Assembly: GCA_002712765.1 (NCBI GenBank) | Contig: PAUP01000046.1 | Coordinates: 1-64,000, forward strand | From: Cytophagaceae bacterium | Lineage (GTDB): Bacteria; Bacteroidota; Bacteroidia; Flavobacteriales; Flavobacteriaceae | DNA length: 64,000 nt | Reading direction: 5' to 3' | Shown here: positions 1 to 9,437 of the stretch, one piece after another | Layout: every line of letters begins with the position of its first letter | How positions within the stretch are numbered: position 1 is the stretch's first letter | The notes under the pieces: model-generated | Told to the model about the DNA's origin: nothing | Seen by the model: only the letters and a program-made list of their open reading frames with translations | The model's database searches: none | Program-made: the position numbers and the translations under genes

Positions 1-140
1 ACATTTTGTCCAATATTACAGCCCTTACCTATCCGACTTTCTGGCATAATATGTGAAAAATGCCAAATTTTTACATCTTCGGCAATTTCACAGCCAGGAT
101 CTATAACAGCCGTCTGGTGGGCAAAATACTTTTGACTCAT
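1..140 (-). CDS. WbpD/WlbB-like UDP-sugar N-acetyltransferase, N-terminal part (partial)
   Basis: The first 46 codons of a leftward gene whose 3' part lies outside the window. It begins MSQKYFAHQTAVIDPGCEIA and continues through KIWHFSHIMPESRIGKGCNIGQNV, an N-terminus typical of the left-handed beta-helix (hexapeptide-repeat) acetyltransferases that acetylate the 3-amino group of UDP-2-acetamido-3-amino-glucuronate. It lies 115 bp downstream of cysQ on the same strand and behind nucleotide-sugar genes, so a role in surface-polysaccharide precursor synthesis fits. The substrate is inferred from the family only; another sugar O- or N-acetyltransferase is possible. Confidence 0.75.
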   Translation of the reverse strand, partial: MSQKYFAHQTAVIDPGCEIAEDVKIWHFSHIMPESRIGKGCNIGQN

Positions 141-255
141 ATCAACTTTTAATTAACGCAATACCCTAAGATCTGATTTACAGGCCTAAACAGGGCCAAG
201 AGCGCATTTAAACTACATTCTCATTCAAGCGACAAAAGTACGTTTTTCTTAGCGA

Positions 256-1254
256 TTAGCCATCGTTTTTAGGACGAACGACAAAGGAATTATTACGCAA
301 ATTTTTTCGGTTATATTCGATGGGTTTTTGAGTGTTTTGATCGATCACTTCAAAACCAACGGCCTCACATACGGCTTGCCCTGCAGCTGTGTCCCACTCC
401 ATGGTTGGCCCAAATCTCGGGTAAAGATCTGCTTTGCCCTCGGCGAGCATGCAAAATTTTAAAGAACTACCCACTTGAAGTAGGTCTACTTTATATCCTT
501 TTTGGGTCAAAGCTTCAATATAGGCCTTAGTTTTATCAGTCATATGAGAAACACTTGATAATACCCGCAATGGCAAAGCTGATTGATGTGCTTTATCGCT
601 GTGCTCTCCCTGCGGTCGTGAACCTCGCAAGCTCGGTGTATCGCTGGGCTCTCCCGCTGGTCGTGAACCTCGCAAGCTCGGTTTATCGCTGGGCTCTCCC
701 GCTGGTCGTGAACCTCGCAAGCTCGGTTTCGCGGAAGCGTTATGAGAATCGTTTAATGGTAGATAGGAGTTAGATATTCCATAAAGTGGAATTGCCTTTT
801 GGGTGATAGATGCTTTTATTTCATCAAAAATATCGATGGCAACACGTATAGCAGTTTGTGTTTTGGTATCCCCTAGATATAACATTTTAATCGTAGGTAC
901 ATAAATGATCCCGAAAACTGGTTTGGCATTTTCGATCAAAGCAATATTAACGGTAAATTCGCCGGTCTTTTTTACGAACTCTTTGGTGCCGTCTAAAGGA
1001 TCTACAATCCAACAGCTTTTCCAATGTGACCTTTCCTTGTATTCAGGTAGATATTCTTCTTCACTTAAGATTGGAATTTGTGTCTTTTCTAAATATGAAT
1101 TGATAATGGTCCTTGCCTTTTTATCGGCCTCGGTAATGGGAGATTTATCTGCTTTAAACAACACCTCAAAAGAACGCTCATACACATCGATTATAGGCTT
1201 TCCAGCCTGTATTGCAGCTTCAATGGCAGGCCAAATATGTGATTCAATATACAT
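256..1254 (-). CDS. cysQ: 3'(2'),5'-bisphosphate nucleotidase CysQ carrying a 45-residue repeat insertion
   Basis: An inositol-monophosphatase-fold phosphatase expected to hydrolyse 3'-phosphoadenosine 5'-phosphate with magnesium in the cytoplasm. Visible motifs are SEEE at residues 64-67, the metal-binding DPLDGT at 85-90 and the second motif WDTAAG at 287-292. The protein has 332 residues, whereas CysQ usually has about 250-270. Most of the excess is residues 177-221, three tandem 15-residue units (KPSLRGSRPAGEPSD-like) encoded by a 45-bp DNA repeat. The insert is in frame and lies between the two catalytic motifs, presumably in a surface loop. It sits 48 bp after rfbD in the polysaccharide operon, a common place for cysQ in Bacteroidota. 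Confidence 0.9.
   Translation of the reverse strand: MYIESHIWPAIEAAIQAGKPIIDVYERSFEVLFKADKSPITEADKKARTIINSYLEKTQIPILSEEEYLPEYKERSHWKSCWIVDPLDGTKEFVKKTGEFTVNIALIENAKPVFGIIYVPTIKMLYLGDTKTQTAIRVAIDIFDEIKASITQKAIPLYGISNSYLPLNDSHNASAKPSLRGSRPAGEPSDKPSLRGSRPAGEPSDTPSLRGSRPQGEHSDKAHQSALPLRVLSSVSHMTDKTKAYIEALTQKGYKVDLLQVGSSLKFCMLAEGKADLYPRFGPTMEWDTAAGQAVCEAVGFEVIDQNTQKPIEYNRKNLRNNSFVVRPKNDG
604..738. repeat. Three tandem copies of a 45-bp repeat inside cysQ
   Basis: Units start at 604, 649 and 694 and are each exactly 45 bp. The core reads GGTCGTGAACCTCGCAAGCT followed by CGGTTTATCGCTGGG. Units two and three are almost identical; unit one has CCCTGC instead of CCCGCT. The third unit runs into a degenerate form of the GCTTTCGCGAAAGC palindrome (725-738). 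Because 45 is divisible by three, all copies keep the cysQ frame open. A diverged version lies at 21900-21976. Confidence 0.9.
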
Positions 1255-1302
1255 AAAGCTATTGTTTACTTTTATCGGTATAATTTACTGATTATTAATT
1301 TA

Positions 1303-2178
1303 TTAACTATTTACTATAGATAAAATTGATGCTGCCGATTTCTTCCAATCTGGGGTTTTAACTCCAAAAGTATTTCTAATCTTGTCGCAGTTCAAAACAC
1401 TGTACTCCGGGCGTTTGGCAGGGGTAGGAAATTGAAGGGTTGCCACAGGCTCGACACTTACTTTTAGCTCACAGTTCTCAAAGATAAATTGAGCAAAATC
1501 AAACCAAGTAGCACGACCCGAATTGCTGTAGTGATACACCCCAGAGTTTGCTGGGGTAAGTTGTGGTATGATCGTAAAAATAGCTTTTGTCAAATCAATA
1601 ACCGAAGTAGGAATACCTTGTTGATCATTTACCACGTTGAGATGTGAACGTTCTTGGCCTAGCCGTAGCATCGTCTTTAAAAAATTATGCCCATGGACGC
1701 CGTACAACCAAGATGTTCTAATAATGAGAAACCTAGACAATCCAGCTTCAAGGATAGCCTCTTCTCCTGCTCTTTTGGATTGCCCGTAAACGGTTTGTGG
1801 GTTGATGGTATCATTTTCTTTATAAGGCTGCTGAGCCTGTCCATCAAAAACATAATCTGTCGATATATGAATAAGCGCAATCTCATGTTTCTTACAAACC
1901 CCTGCCAAAAGTTGAGGCCCTTGTTGATTAATCGCAAAGGCCTGCTGGCGGTTATCTTCGGCGGCATCTACAGCAGTATACGCAGCCGTATTTACGATAA
2001 TATCGGGTTGCTGCTTTGTTATCACAGCTTCCAATTGCTGGGCGTGGGTAATATCTAATTGGGTGCGACTAAGAAAAATAAAAGTGTATTGATGCTGATG
2101 AGGCGCAAGATCTGCTATGGTTTTACCCAATTGGCCTTCACTACCTGTCACCAGTATTTTAATACGCGAAGCTGCCAT
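1303..2178 (-). CDS. rfbD: dTDP-4-dehydrorhamnose reductase
   Basis: Reduces dTDP-4-keto-L-rhamnose to dTDP-L-rhamnose with NAD(P)H, the last step of the four-enzyme rhamnose pathway. This is a short-chain dehydrogenase/reductase fold: the nucleotide-binding GSEGQLG lies at residues 12-18, STDYVFDG at 106-113, and the catalytic pair is Y131/K135 (YGQSK). At 291 residues it has the normal length for the family. It starts 1 nt after rfbC ends, so translation is probably coupled. It is the last of the rfbBACD block before cysQ. Confidence 0.95.
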   Translation of the reverse strand: MAASRIKILVTGSEGQLGKTIADLAPHQHQYTFIFLSRTQLDITHAQQLEAVITKQQPDIIVNTAAYTAVDAAEDNRQQAFAINQQGPQLLAGVCKKHEIALIHISTDYVFDGQAQQPYKENDTINPQTVYGQSKRAGEEAILEAGLSRFLIIRTSWLYGVHGHNFLKTMLRLGQERSHLNVVNDQQGIPTSVIDLTKAIFTIIPQLTPANSGVYHYSNSGRATWFDFAQFIFENCELKVSVEPVATLQFPTPAKRPEYSVLNCDKIRNTFGVKTPDWKKSAASILSIVNS

Positions 2179-2179
2179 A

Positions 2180-2731
2180 TTACAGTGCTGCTATAAGTGT
2201 CTCAAAGTTGGGGTACTGCTTATCTTTTTCTGAAAGTACAAAATCTTCTTCCTCTAGTGGCCAGTTGATATTTAGACTAGGATCGTTAAAGTATAAACCG
2301 CGCTCACTTTGATTGTCATAATAATTATCACATTTGTAAAAAAAGGTGGCTGTCTCACTCAAAGTTAAAAATCCATGTGCAAAACCCCTAGGAATAAACA
2401 ACTGTGTTCTATTGGCGGCTGTGAGCATAATTTGGAAAGATTGACCAAAGGTGGGTTGATCTTTGCGCAAATCGACCACGACATCTAAGACTTCTCCTTC
2501 TAAAACGCGTACCAATTTTGCCTGTGCCATAACTCCTGTTTGAAAATGCAAACCACGCACAACTCCAAAAGTAGAGCGCGATTGATTGTCCTGAACAAAA
2601 TCTGGAGTCAGACCCGTGGTCTTTTCAAACGTATTACGATTAAAGGATTCAAAAAAATAGCCGCGATTGTCTTTATAAACTTCTGGTCTACATACAATTA
2701 GACCTTCAAAATTGGTGTGTTGTATTTCCAT
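2180..2731 (-). CDS. rfbC: dTDP-4-dehydrorhamnose 3,5-epimerase
   Basis: A cupin-fold epimerase that inverts C3 and C5 of dTDP-4-keto-6-deoxyglucose. It contains RGLHFQ at residues 59-64 with the catalytic histidine H62, the conserved RGFAHGF at 115-121 and the aromatic FFYKCDNYY around 130-138. The length of 183 residues is typical. Its start codon shares one base with the rfbA stop (TAATG), so the two are translationally coupled. Confidence 0.95.
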   Translation of the reverse strand: MEIQHTNFEGLIVCRPEVYKDNRGYFFESFNRNTFEKTTGLTPDFVQDNQSRSTFGVVRGLHFQTGVMAQAKLVRVLEGEVLDVVVDLRKDQPTFGQSFQIMLTAANRTQLFIPRGFAHGFLTLSETATFFYKCDNYYDNQSERGLYFNDPSLNINWPLEEEDFVLSEKDKQYPNFETLIAAL

Positions 2732-3585
2732 TATAAAGAATTAATATATGCCGCATAACTACCCTTGCCATAGCGCTGTGCACTTGCCTTGAGCTCGTCA
2801 TAGCTAATCCATTTCATCTTGTATGCGATCTCTTCCAAACAACTTATCATAGTACTTTGATTGTTTTGTAACACCCTGATAAACTCGGTAGCGTCGTCTA
2901 ATGAGGCCACCGTCCCGGTATCAAACCAAGACATCCCTCGGCTCATTACTCCTACTGCTAACGCATTGCGCTCCAGATAAACCTGATTGACCGCTGTAAT
3001 CTCTTTTTCACCGCGCGAAGAGGGCTCAATCTCTTTGGCTATAGCCACCACATCATTGTCGTAAAAGTACAAGCCTGGGACTGCATAATTAGATTTGGGA
3101 TGCGTTGGTTTTTCTTCAATACTCGTAGCTTGGTGTTGTTCATTAAAGGTCACTACCCCAAAACGTTCTGGATCCCTTACGGGATAGGCAAAAATTGCAC
3201 CTCCTTTTACATCTGTTTTGCTTTGTAGCAACTTACTGAGCCCATTGCCATAAAATATGTTATCACCTAATACCAAAGCCACTTTATCTTTTCCAATAAA
3301 GTCTTCTCCTATGATAAAAGCCTCGGCCAAGCCATTGGGCTGAGCCTGAATCGCATATTCAAACCGACAACCTAGCGCGCTGCCATCGCCCAATAATTTT
3401 TGAAATGAATTTTGATCTTCTGGGGTGGTAATGATTAGGATTTGGCGTATGCCAGCAAGCATCAAAACACTCAAAGGATAGTAAATCATCGGTTTGTCAT
3501 AGACAGGTAGCAATTGTTTACTCACTGCAATGGTAAGTGGATACAAGCGCGTTCCTGCACCGCCAGCTAAGATAATTCCTTTCAT
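2731..3585 (-). CDS. rfbA: Glucose-1-phosphate thymidylyltransferase
   Basis: Forms dTDP-glucose from dTTP and glucose-1-phosphate, the first committed step to dTDP-rhamnose. The N-terminal nucleotidyltransferase signature [11 protein letters not shown] is at residues 8-18, followed by [16 protein letters not shown], the LGDNIFYG metal site near residue 107, and EEKP in the middle. The length is 284 residues, close to the usual 285-295. Its ATG overlaps the rfbB stop codon by 4 bp (ATGA), so it is within the same operon. Confidence 0.95.
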   Translation of the reverse strand: MKGIILAGGAGTRLYPLTIAVSKQLLPVYDKPMIYYPLSVLMLAGIRQILIITTPEDQNSFQKLLGDGSALGCRFEYAIQAQPNGLAEAFIIGEDFIGKDKVALVLGDNIFYGNGLSKLLQSKTDVKGGAIFAYPVRDPERFGVVTFNEQHQATSIEEKPTHPKSNYAVPGLYFYDNDVVAIAKEIEPSSRGEKEITAVNQVYLERNALAVGVMSRGMSWFDTGTVASLDDATEFIRVLQNNQSTMISCLEEIAYKMKWISYDELKASAQRYGKGSYAAYINSL

Positions 3586-4628
3586 GTGTTATACATTTTT
3601 GAATAATACTCTTGGTAAGCGCCCGAGGTAACGCGATCAAGCCATTCGGTGTTGTCTAGGTACCAATCTATGGTTGCAGCAAGGCCTTGTTCAAAATTCA
3701 CACTGGGTGACCAGCCTAACTGTTTATTGATTTTTGTGGCATCTATCGCATATCTTCTGTCATGACCAGGACGATCTTTAATATAGGTAATAAGTTGCTG
3801 GGCACTGCCTTTAGGACGCCCTAGCTTTTGATCCATTAAGGAACACAAAAGTTTAACCAAATCAATATTTTGCCATTCATTAAAACCGCCAATATTATAA
3901 GTTTCTCCTGTAACACCCTTATGAAAAACTGTATCGATAGCTCTCGCATGATCAATTACATACAGCCAGTCTCTAGTGTATTTGCCATCTCCATAAACTG
4001 GCAATGGCTTTTCTTGAACAATATTATTTATAAATAATGGAATCAACTTCTCTGGAAAGTGATTGGGGCCGTAATTATTAGAACAGTTGGTGATAATATA
4101 CGGCAAGGCATAGGTTTCTCCATAGGCTCTTACAAAATGATCTGAACTCGCTTTGGATGCCGAGTAAGGTGAATTGGGATCATAAGGGGTCGTTTCTGTA
4201 AATAAACCTGTCTCTCCCAAACTACCGTACACCTCATCGGTACTGATATGATAAAATAGCACTTTATCATGAAACGGCATCGAATGCGTTTTGAACGCAT
4301 TGAGCAAATGCACCGTACCAAACACATTGGTATTGACAAAGGCCATAGGGTCTGTAATTGACCTATCGACGTGAGACTCGGCGGCTAAGTGAATTACATG
4401 ATCAAAACGATAGCGCTCAAACAAGCTATCTATAAAATCGGCATGGGTGATATCACCTTTTATAAAGGTGTAATTAGATGCATGCTCGATATCACTGAGA
4501 TTTTCGAGATTTCCTGCATAGGTAAGTGCATCCAAATTAAAAATATGGTAATCAGGATAACTATTCACAAATAGCCGCACCACATGTGACCCGATAAATC
4601 CTGCGCCTCCCGTGATGAGTATTTTCAT
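3582..4628 (-). CDS. rfbB: dTDP-glucose 4,6-dehydratase
   Basis: Converts dTDP-glucose to dTDP-4-keto-6-deoxyglucose using tightly bound NAD+. An extended SDR enzyme: GGAGFIGSH at residues 7-15 binds NAD+, [11 protein letters not shown] is the family signature, STDEVYG and [10 protein letters not shown] supply the catalytic Thr/Asp/Glu/Tyr/Lys set. The length of 348 residues is typical. The start overlaps the upstream dehydrogenase stop by one base and the end overlaps rfbA by four, so the genes form one tight operon. Confidence 0.95.
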   Translation of the reverse strand: MKILITGGAGFIGSHVVRLFVNSYPDYHIFNLDALTYAGNLENLSDIEHASNYTFIKGDITHADFIDSLFERYRFDHVIHLAAESHVDRSITDPMAFVNTNVFGTVHLLNAFKTHSMPFHDKVLFYHISTDEVYGSLGETGLFTETTPYDPNSPYSASKASSDHFVRAYGETYALPYIITNCSNNYGPNHFPEKLIPLFINNIVQEKPLPVYGDGKYTRDWLYVIDHARAIDTVFHKGVTGETYNIGGFNEWQNIDLVKLLCSLMDQKLGRPKGSAQQLITYIKDRPGHDRRYAIDATKINKQLGWSPSVNFEQGLAATIDWYLDNTEWLDRVTSGAYQEYYSKMYNT

Positions 4629-5908
4629 TATAACTTTGCGTTTACCTTTCCTTCTAGAACGCCTTTTACATCATATACTACACCATTCTCCTTCTTTAGG
4701 GTCTCGAGATCTAATTTATTAAATTCTTTGTGTGCTACAGCATGAACAATCGCGTCATAACGATTATCGGGTACGCTTTTGTGGGTTTCTAAACCATATT
4801 CGTGCATCACCTCCTCTGGGTTAGCCCAAGGATCGTAGATAACTACTTCGGTCCCGTATTCTTTTAAATTGTAAACCACATCTACTACTTTGGTGTTGCG
4901 CACATCAGGACAATTTTCCTTGAATGTTATTCCCAACAATAATATACGCGACCCCTTTACTCTTACATCATTTTGTAACATGAGTTTGATCACCTCTGAG
5001 GCTACATAGCTACCCATCGAGTCATTGAGACGGCGACCTGCCAAAATAATTTCTGGATGGTATCCCAACTCTTGTGCTTTTTGGGCTAAATAGTACGGAT
5101 CTACCCCAATACAATGCCCTCCTACTAAACCTGGTTTAAAGGGTAGGAAATTCCATTTGGTCCCTGCAGCCTCCAACACATCATGGGTGTCGATACCCAT
5201 GAGATTGAAGATCTTGGCGAGTTCGTTTACAAAGGCAATATTGATATCGCGTTGTGAATTTTCAATGACCTTGGCAGCCTCAGCAACTTTAATCGTTGGG
5301 GCCAAGTGGGTTCCTGCAGTGATGACACTAGCATAAAGTGCATCAATTTTCTTACCTATTTCTGGAGTACTTCCCGAGGTAACCTTTAAAATTTTCTCAA
5401 CTGTATGTTCTTTATCTCCTGGATTAATTCGCTCTGGAGAATAGCCCGCATAAAAATCTTTGTTAAAAGTTAACCCGCTTACTCTTTCCAATACAGGAAT
5501 GCATTCTTCTTCGGTAACCCCAGGATATACCGTACTCTCGTAGATAACAACATCACCTTTAGACAACACCTTTCCCACGGTCTCGCTACTTTTGTAAAGT
5601 GGTGTAAGTACGGGTCTATTATTTTTGTCAACAGGCGTAGGGACGGTGACAATATAATAATTGCAGCTTGCAATATCATTAATGTCTGAAGAGCAATACA
5701 GCCCTAATCCGTTGGTATGTGCAGGCTTGAGTACCGCTTGTAGTGTGGCATCATCAACCTCCAAGGTGCTATCGGTACCACTGTTTAACTCATTAATGCG
5801 GTCTTGATTAATATCAAAACCTATAACGTCATATTGGGTCGCGAAGAGTCGTGCTAAGGGCAGCCCGACATAGCCTAGTCCAATTATTGCAATTTTTTCT
5901 TTATTCAT
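4628..5908 (-). CDS. TviB/WbpO-like UDP-N-acetylhexosamine 6-dehydrogenase
   Basis: A UDP-glucose/GDP-mannose dehydrogenase family enzyme that oxidises a UDP-HexNAc to the uronic acid with two NAD+. It has [10 protein letters not shown] at residues 10-19, the central domain with [20 protein letters not shown] around 213-232, the catalytic Cys266 in [12 protein letters not shown], and a C-terminal UDP-binding domain with [15 protein letters not shown]. The middle domain looks most like the TviB/WbpO branch (UDP-GalNAc dehydrogenase). That agrees with the TviC/WbpP-like epimerase 50 bp upstream, but substrate preference is inferred. UDP-GlcNAc (WbpA branch) is the alternative. Confidence 0.88.
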   Translation of the reverse strand: MNKEKIAIIGLGYVGLPLARLFATQYDVIGFDINQDRINELNSGTDSTLEVDDATLQAVLKPAHTNGLGLYCSSDINDIASCNYYIVTVPTPVDKNNRPVLTPLYKSSETVGKVLSKGDVVIYESTVYPGVTEEECIPVLERVSGLTFNKDFYAGYSPERINPGDKEHTVEKILKVTSGSTPEIGKKIDALYASVITAGTHLAPTIKVAEAAKVIENSQRDINIAFVNELAKIFNLMGIDTHDVLEAAGTKWNFLPFKPGLVGGHCIGVDPYYLAQKAQELGYHPEIILAGRRLNDSMGSYVASEVIKLMLQNDVRVKGSRILLLGITFKENCPDVRNTKVVDVVYNLKEYGTEVVIYDPWANPEEVMHEYGLETHKSVPDNRYDAIVHAVAHKEFNKLDLETLKKENGVVYDVKGVLEGKVNAKL

Positions 5909-5958
5909 TGGTAAGGGTGTGTTTTGAATATTTTGAGTGTAATAGGCGTTAGGATCAA

Positions 5959-6969
5959 TTAATTGTCAACCTTTAAATTTTTCCAATACCAAGATACGGC
6001 TTCTTTTAATCCAGCTCCTAGGTCATATTGTGGCGTGTAACCTAAAAGTTGTTTTGCTTTTTCTATAGACGCCAACGAATGCGGAACATCACCTTGTCGC
6101 TCACTACCGTAAACAATCTCAATATTGGCAATTTGAGGGTCAAACTGCGCAAGAGCCGAACGCAGGTGAGTGGTTAAAGTTGTCAAATTGGTTCGATCTC
6201 CATAAGCCACGTTGTACACCGTATTTAAGGCGTTCTCATTTTGGGTCAACATTGCCAATACATTGGCTTGAATCACATTATCAATATAAGTAAAATCACG
6301 CGAAAAGCTACCATCCCCATTTATAACAGGAGATTCGTGTTTCATGAATTGCATGACAAACTTGGGGATCACGGCTGCATAGGCTCCATTGGGATCCTGT
6401 TTTCTACCAAACACATTAAAATAACGCAGTCCAATACAATCAATCCCATAGGTCTTATGAAAAACATCGGCGTAAAGCTCATTGACATACTTGGTTACCG
6501 CATAAGGAGATAAAGGCTTACCAATGCGATCTTCTTGTTTTGGCAAACTTTCAGAATCTCCATAAGTACTTGAACTCGCTGCGTATACAAAGCGTTTTAC
6601 CCCTTCGTCTTTGGCAGCGATGAGCATATTTAAAAAGCCAGATACATTGACCTCATTAGAACGTGCTGGGTCATTAATTGATCTGGGTACACTTCCCAAG
6701 GCGGCCTGATGCAAAATATGTGTAATACCCTTTACCGCTCTTTTACAATCTTCAGGTTTTCTTATATCGCCTTCGATTAAGCCAAAACGCTCATGGGCCA
6801 TTAGATGTGCAATATTTTTGCGGTGACCTGTGGCAAAATTGTCAAGACAACGTACACTAGCCCCGTTTTCAATTAAATATTCGCACAAATTAGCCCCAAT
6901 AAAACCAGCTCCGCCGGTAACCAAAACGTGTAGATTGGGTAGTTGTGATTGTATTTCTTCAGACATCAT
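5959..6969 (-). CDS. TviC/WbpP-like UDP-N-acetylglucosamine 4-epimerase
   Basis: An extended SDR epimerase expected to interconvert UDP-GlcNAc and UDP-GalNAc. [10 protein letters not shown] at residues 19-28 binds NAD+, the [10 protein letters not shown] segment near 91-100 is typical of this branch, SSSTYG (131-136) and Y155-x3-K159 are catalytic, and [20 protein letters not shown] is near-diagnostic for WbpP/TviC/WbgU types. It is the first gene of the leftward polysaccharide operon. With the next gene it would make a uronic-acid amino sugar such as UDP-GalNAcA. The second methionine (residue 2) is an equally possible start. Confidence 0.9.
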   Translation of the reverse strand: MMSEEIQSQLPNLHVLVTGGAGFIGANLCEYLIENGASVRCLDNFATGHRKNIAHLMAHERFGLIEGDIRKPEDCKRAVKGITHILHQAALGSVPRSINDPARSNEVNVSGFLNMLIAAKDEGVKRFVYAASSSTYGDSESLPKQEDRIGKPLSPYAVTKYVNELYADVFHKTYGIDCIGLRYFNVFGRKQDPNGAYAAVIPKFVMQFMKHESPVINGDGSFSRDFTYIDNVIQANVLAMLTQNENALNTVYNVAYGDRTNLTTLTTHLRSALAQFDPQIANIEIVYGSERQGDVPHSLASIEKAKQLLGYTPQYDLGAGLKEAVSWYWKNLKVDN

Positions 6970-7157
6970 AAAACTTGCTCCGATAATTGGCGCAAATATA
7001 GGGTTTCTCCCCTGTTTTTTCCTACTGCAAAGCCTTTAATCTGCCCTGTATAGCGCTGTATCAAATAGCTTTATAGTCAATTGATTAAAGCCAGTTATCA
7101 ATTCTTGTGATTCAAAAGCCCAATACTTTTCGCTTTAAGCGTTAGCATCCTATGCCG

Positions 7158-7165
7158 TATCTTTG
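7158..7165 (+). promoter_or_regulatory. Bacteroidota -7 element immediately before a start codon
   Basis: TATCTTTG matches the TAnnTTTG consensus at every fixed base. It ends only 7 nt before the ATG at 7173, so the transcript would be leaderless or nearly so. No clear -33 TTG is visible at the usual distance. Confidence 0.5.
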
Positions 7166-7172
7166 ACATCCT

Positions 7173-8045
7173 ATGCAAGAGCGTTTTATTTTTATACTAT
7201 TATTTATCCCATTAATGATACAGTGCCAAACCGATCTTGGCACCTTAACCTACCAATGTAGCGTCCCTAATTTTTTGTATGAAAATTCGGGTATGGAAAT
7301 GGAAATTGGCCAAAACCAGATCTATATGATCAATGATTCGGGTAATGCCAATAGCGTGTATGCCATCGATGCAACTACTGGTGAGATGAAACGTGAAATC
7401 ACGATCTCCAATGCTCAAAATAAAGATTGGGAAGACTTAACCCTTGTAGAAGGCGATCTTTTTGTAGGTGATTTTGGCAACAATAAAAATTACAGAAAGG
7501 ATTTGGTGATTTATTGGATTTCTGATATCAATTCTTATCAAAATGTACAAAATACCGCTTTCGCGAAAACGATCTCCTTCTCCTTTGAAGATCAATCCAA
7601 ATACCCACCAAAGAAAAAAAAGCGCAACTTTGATGTCGAAGCCTTTATAGCCAAAGATGACGCCTTATATTTATTTACCAGAAATCGATCTTCTAAATTT
7701 GATGGTACAGTAAAGTGTTACAAACTTTTGATCAAGGAAGGTAAACAGCTAGCAAAACTCGTAGGTAGTTATAGTTTTTGTGATGATTGGCCGAGTTGTC
7801 AAATTACTTCTGCCGATTACCACCCGGCATCTAACACCATTGCTTTGTTGAGTTATAACAAAGTGTGGCTGCTCAATAACTTTAAAGGAGATAATTTCTT
7901 TATGGGGCAAATAACGACTTACCATTTGGGACATAACTCTCAAAAAGAAGCCCTCTGTTTTAAAGATGCCCATACGCTTTACCTCGGTGAAGAATCTAAA
8001 AAAAATGTAGGAGGCGCTGTATATAATTTGCAGCTCAAACAATAA
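7173..8045 (+). CDS. Secreted protein of unknown function, probably a beta-propeller
   Basis: 290 residues with a signal peptide (residues 1-18, ending LIPLMIQCQ; a Cys near the cleavage point makes a lipoprotein conceivable). The body has repeated strand-turn patterns such as NDSGNANSVYAIDATTG, KDWEDLTLVEG and VGDFGNNKNYRKDLVIYWI, ending in LYLGEESKKNVGGAVYNLQL. These resemble six-bladed propeller or SdiA-regulated/phytase-like secreted proteins, but I cannot name a family. Residues 129-132 (AFAK) come from a one-base variant of the GCTTTCGCGAAAGC palindrome at 7557-7570. It stands alone, facing the acyltransferase gene. Confidence 0.65.
   Translation: MQERFIFILLFIPLMIQCQTDLGTLTYQCSVPNFLYENSGMEMEIGQNQIYMINDSGNANSVYAIDATTGEMKREITISNAQNKDWEDLTLVEGDLFVGDFGNNKNYRKDLVIYWISDINSYQNVQNTAFAKTISFSFEDQSKYPPKKKKRNFDVEAFIAKDDALYLFTRNRSSKFDGTVKCYKLLIKEGKQLAKLVGSYSFCDDWPSCQITSADYHPASNTIALLSYNKVWLLNNFKGDNFFMGQITTYHLGHNSQKEALCFKDAHTLYLGEESKKNVGGAVYNLQLKQ
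7557..7570. repeat. Palindrome variant GCTTTCGCGAAAAC
   Basis: One mismatch from GCTTTCGCGAAAGC. It is read AFAKT in the secreted protein gene at 7173. Confidence 0.7.
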
Positions 8046-8071
8046 ATAACGGCTCTAATAGACCAAGTAGA

Positions 8072-8635
8072 CTATGTGTCAAAAGGCGTGTAGCTGTACT
8101 CTGGCACCTTACCTACCGCCCCTGCAAAAAAATGATCTATCATCTCCATATCTTCTTCTAAATTTCCCGAAGGATAAAAAGGTTCTGATATACGGTGTTG
8201 TTTTTTACCAAAATCAAAGGCCACCATTATTATGGGAACACCAGCTTCTTTTGCGATAAAATAGAAACCCGTTTTGAGTTGGTCTACTTTTTTGCGCGTA
8301 CCTTCTGGTGCCAAGGTTAATCGAAATTCTTTTTTGTCGTCAAAAACTTTAGCGATCGATTTTACTTTATCTTGGCCTGGAGTGCGATCTATAGGCGCTC
8401 CACCCATAGCTCTAAAGAAAATCCCCATAGGAAATTTAAACAACTCCTTTTTGCCAATAAAACCAATTTTTACCCCTAAGGCATTACGCAATAAGACCCC
8501 CATATAGAAATCGTGCCAACTGGTATGCGGAACCGCTATTACCACACATTTTTTTACGCTATCCTGCGAAAAATCGCCAATGGCCTCCCACCCTAACACT
8601 TTTTCATATATCCATTTGTAAAAGCCTTGCATCAT
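8072..8635 (-). CDS. PlsC-like 1-acyl-glycerol-3-phosphate acyltransferase family protein
   Basis: 187 residues with the acyltransferase H(X)4D box at residues 37-42 (HTSWHD) and the glycerolipid-binding APEGTRKK block at 109-116. It is short compared with classical PlsC (about 240), as in many small Bacteroidota members of the family. The expected reaction is transfer of an acyl chain to a glycerolipid or lipid A-like acceptor at the inner membrane. Its start overlaps the kdsB stop by 4 bp (ATGA). Co-transcription with the Kdo-activating enzyme suggests an envelope-lipid role, but the acceptor is unknown. Confidence 0.8.
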   Translation of the reverse strand: MMQGFYKWIYEKVLGWEAIGDFSQDSVKKCVVIAVPHTSWHDFYMGVLLRNALGVKIGFIGKKELFKFPMGIFFRAMGGAPIDRTPGQDKVKSIAKVFDDKKEFRLTLAPEGTRKKVDQLKTGFYFIAKEAGVPIIMVAFDFGKKQHRISEPFYPSGNLEEDMEMIDHFFAGAVGKVPEYSYTPFDT

Positions 8636-9396
8636 GAGTGCTGTTGTAAGTGTTTGATTGCCTTTTCTAAATCTTCTGGGGTATCTATCCCAACAGCTAC
8701 ATTGTTAGAACGGACCATTTTAATTTTTTTGCCGTATTCCAAAAATCGGATACCTTCAATTTTTTCGGCAGCTTCTAAGGGACCCATAGGAAGGTTCGAA
8801 AAATCGATAATGGCTTGCTTTCGAAAAGCATAAATTCCCTTGTGCTTATAAATAGTAAGAGCGACTTCGAGATCTCTACGATAAGGAATGGGCGCTCTTG
8901 AAAAATAAAGCACACAATCATTTTGGTCTACGATCACTTTGACATGATTGGGATTTTCAATATCTGCCTGTGTGCTAAGCGGAGTCATCACACTTGCCAG
9001 ATCTATACTTGCGGCATCGGCTCTATAAAAGACATCGATTAGGGGCTGTAAATCGGCCTTGGTAGTAAAGGGCTCATCGCCTTGTACATTAACTACAATA
9101 TCTACGTCCAAAGCGGCCACGGCTTCGGCTATTCTATCAGAACCACACTCGTGCGGTGTTTTGCTCATAATAGCTTTTCCGCCTTGAGCGCTAATCTCTT
9201 GATAAATAATCTCGCTATCGGTCACCACATAGACCGCATCAAACAATCCAGTCGCCACGGTACTATTATACGTTCGTGTAATGACGGTTTGCCCCTGCAA
9301 ATCTTTCATGAGCTTTCCTGGAAATCGAGAAGCTGCATATCGCGCAGGTATCATAGCGATAATTTTTAAAGAGGTTTCTGGCATAATGCTAAGCAA
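8632..9396 (-). CDS. kdsB: 3-deoxy-manno-octulosonate cytidylyltransferase
   Basis: Activates Kdo with CTP to CMP-Kdo for lipopolysaccharide inner-core synthesis. The N-terminus carries the signature [16 protein letters not shown]. Downstream [19 protein letters not shown] and [12 protein letters not shown] are conserved in KdsB, and [11 protein letters not shown] follows. The length of 254 residues is normal. Two upstream methionines are available; the one at 9384 (MPETSLK) would shorten the protein by four residues. Translation is coupled to the acyltransferase by a 4-bp overlap. Confidence 0.93.
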   Translation of the reverse strand: MLSIMPETSLKIIAMIPARYAASRFPGKLMKDLQGQTVITRTYNSTVATGLFDAVYVVTDSEIIYQEISAQGGKAIMSKTPHECGSDRIAEAVAALDVDIVVNVQGDEPFTTKADLQPLIDVFYRADAASIDLASVMTPLSTQADIENPNHVKVIVDQNDCVLYFSRAPIPYRRDLEVALTIYKHKGIYAFRKQAIIDFSNLPMGPLEAAEKIEGIRFLEYGKKIKMVRSNNVAVGIDTPEDLEKAIKHLQQHS

Positions 9397-9437
9397 TTTA
9401 GTGGCTCAAAGTGTAAAAATACCACTTCTGCTAGAAA

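Noticed and set aside
604-738. CRISPR-like array of three repeats
   Set aside because: The units are directly abutting 45-mers without spacers, lie in frame within cysQ, and no cas genes are present.
555-773. 72-residue plus-strand open frame (LPLVVNLASSVYRW repeats)
   Set aside because: It is the 45-bp repeat translated on the strand opposite to cysQ. All frames of the array stay open because the unit length is a multiple of three.
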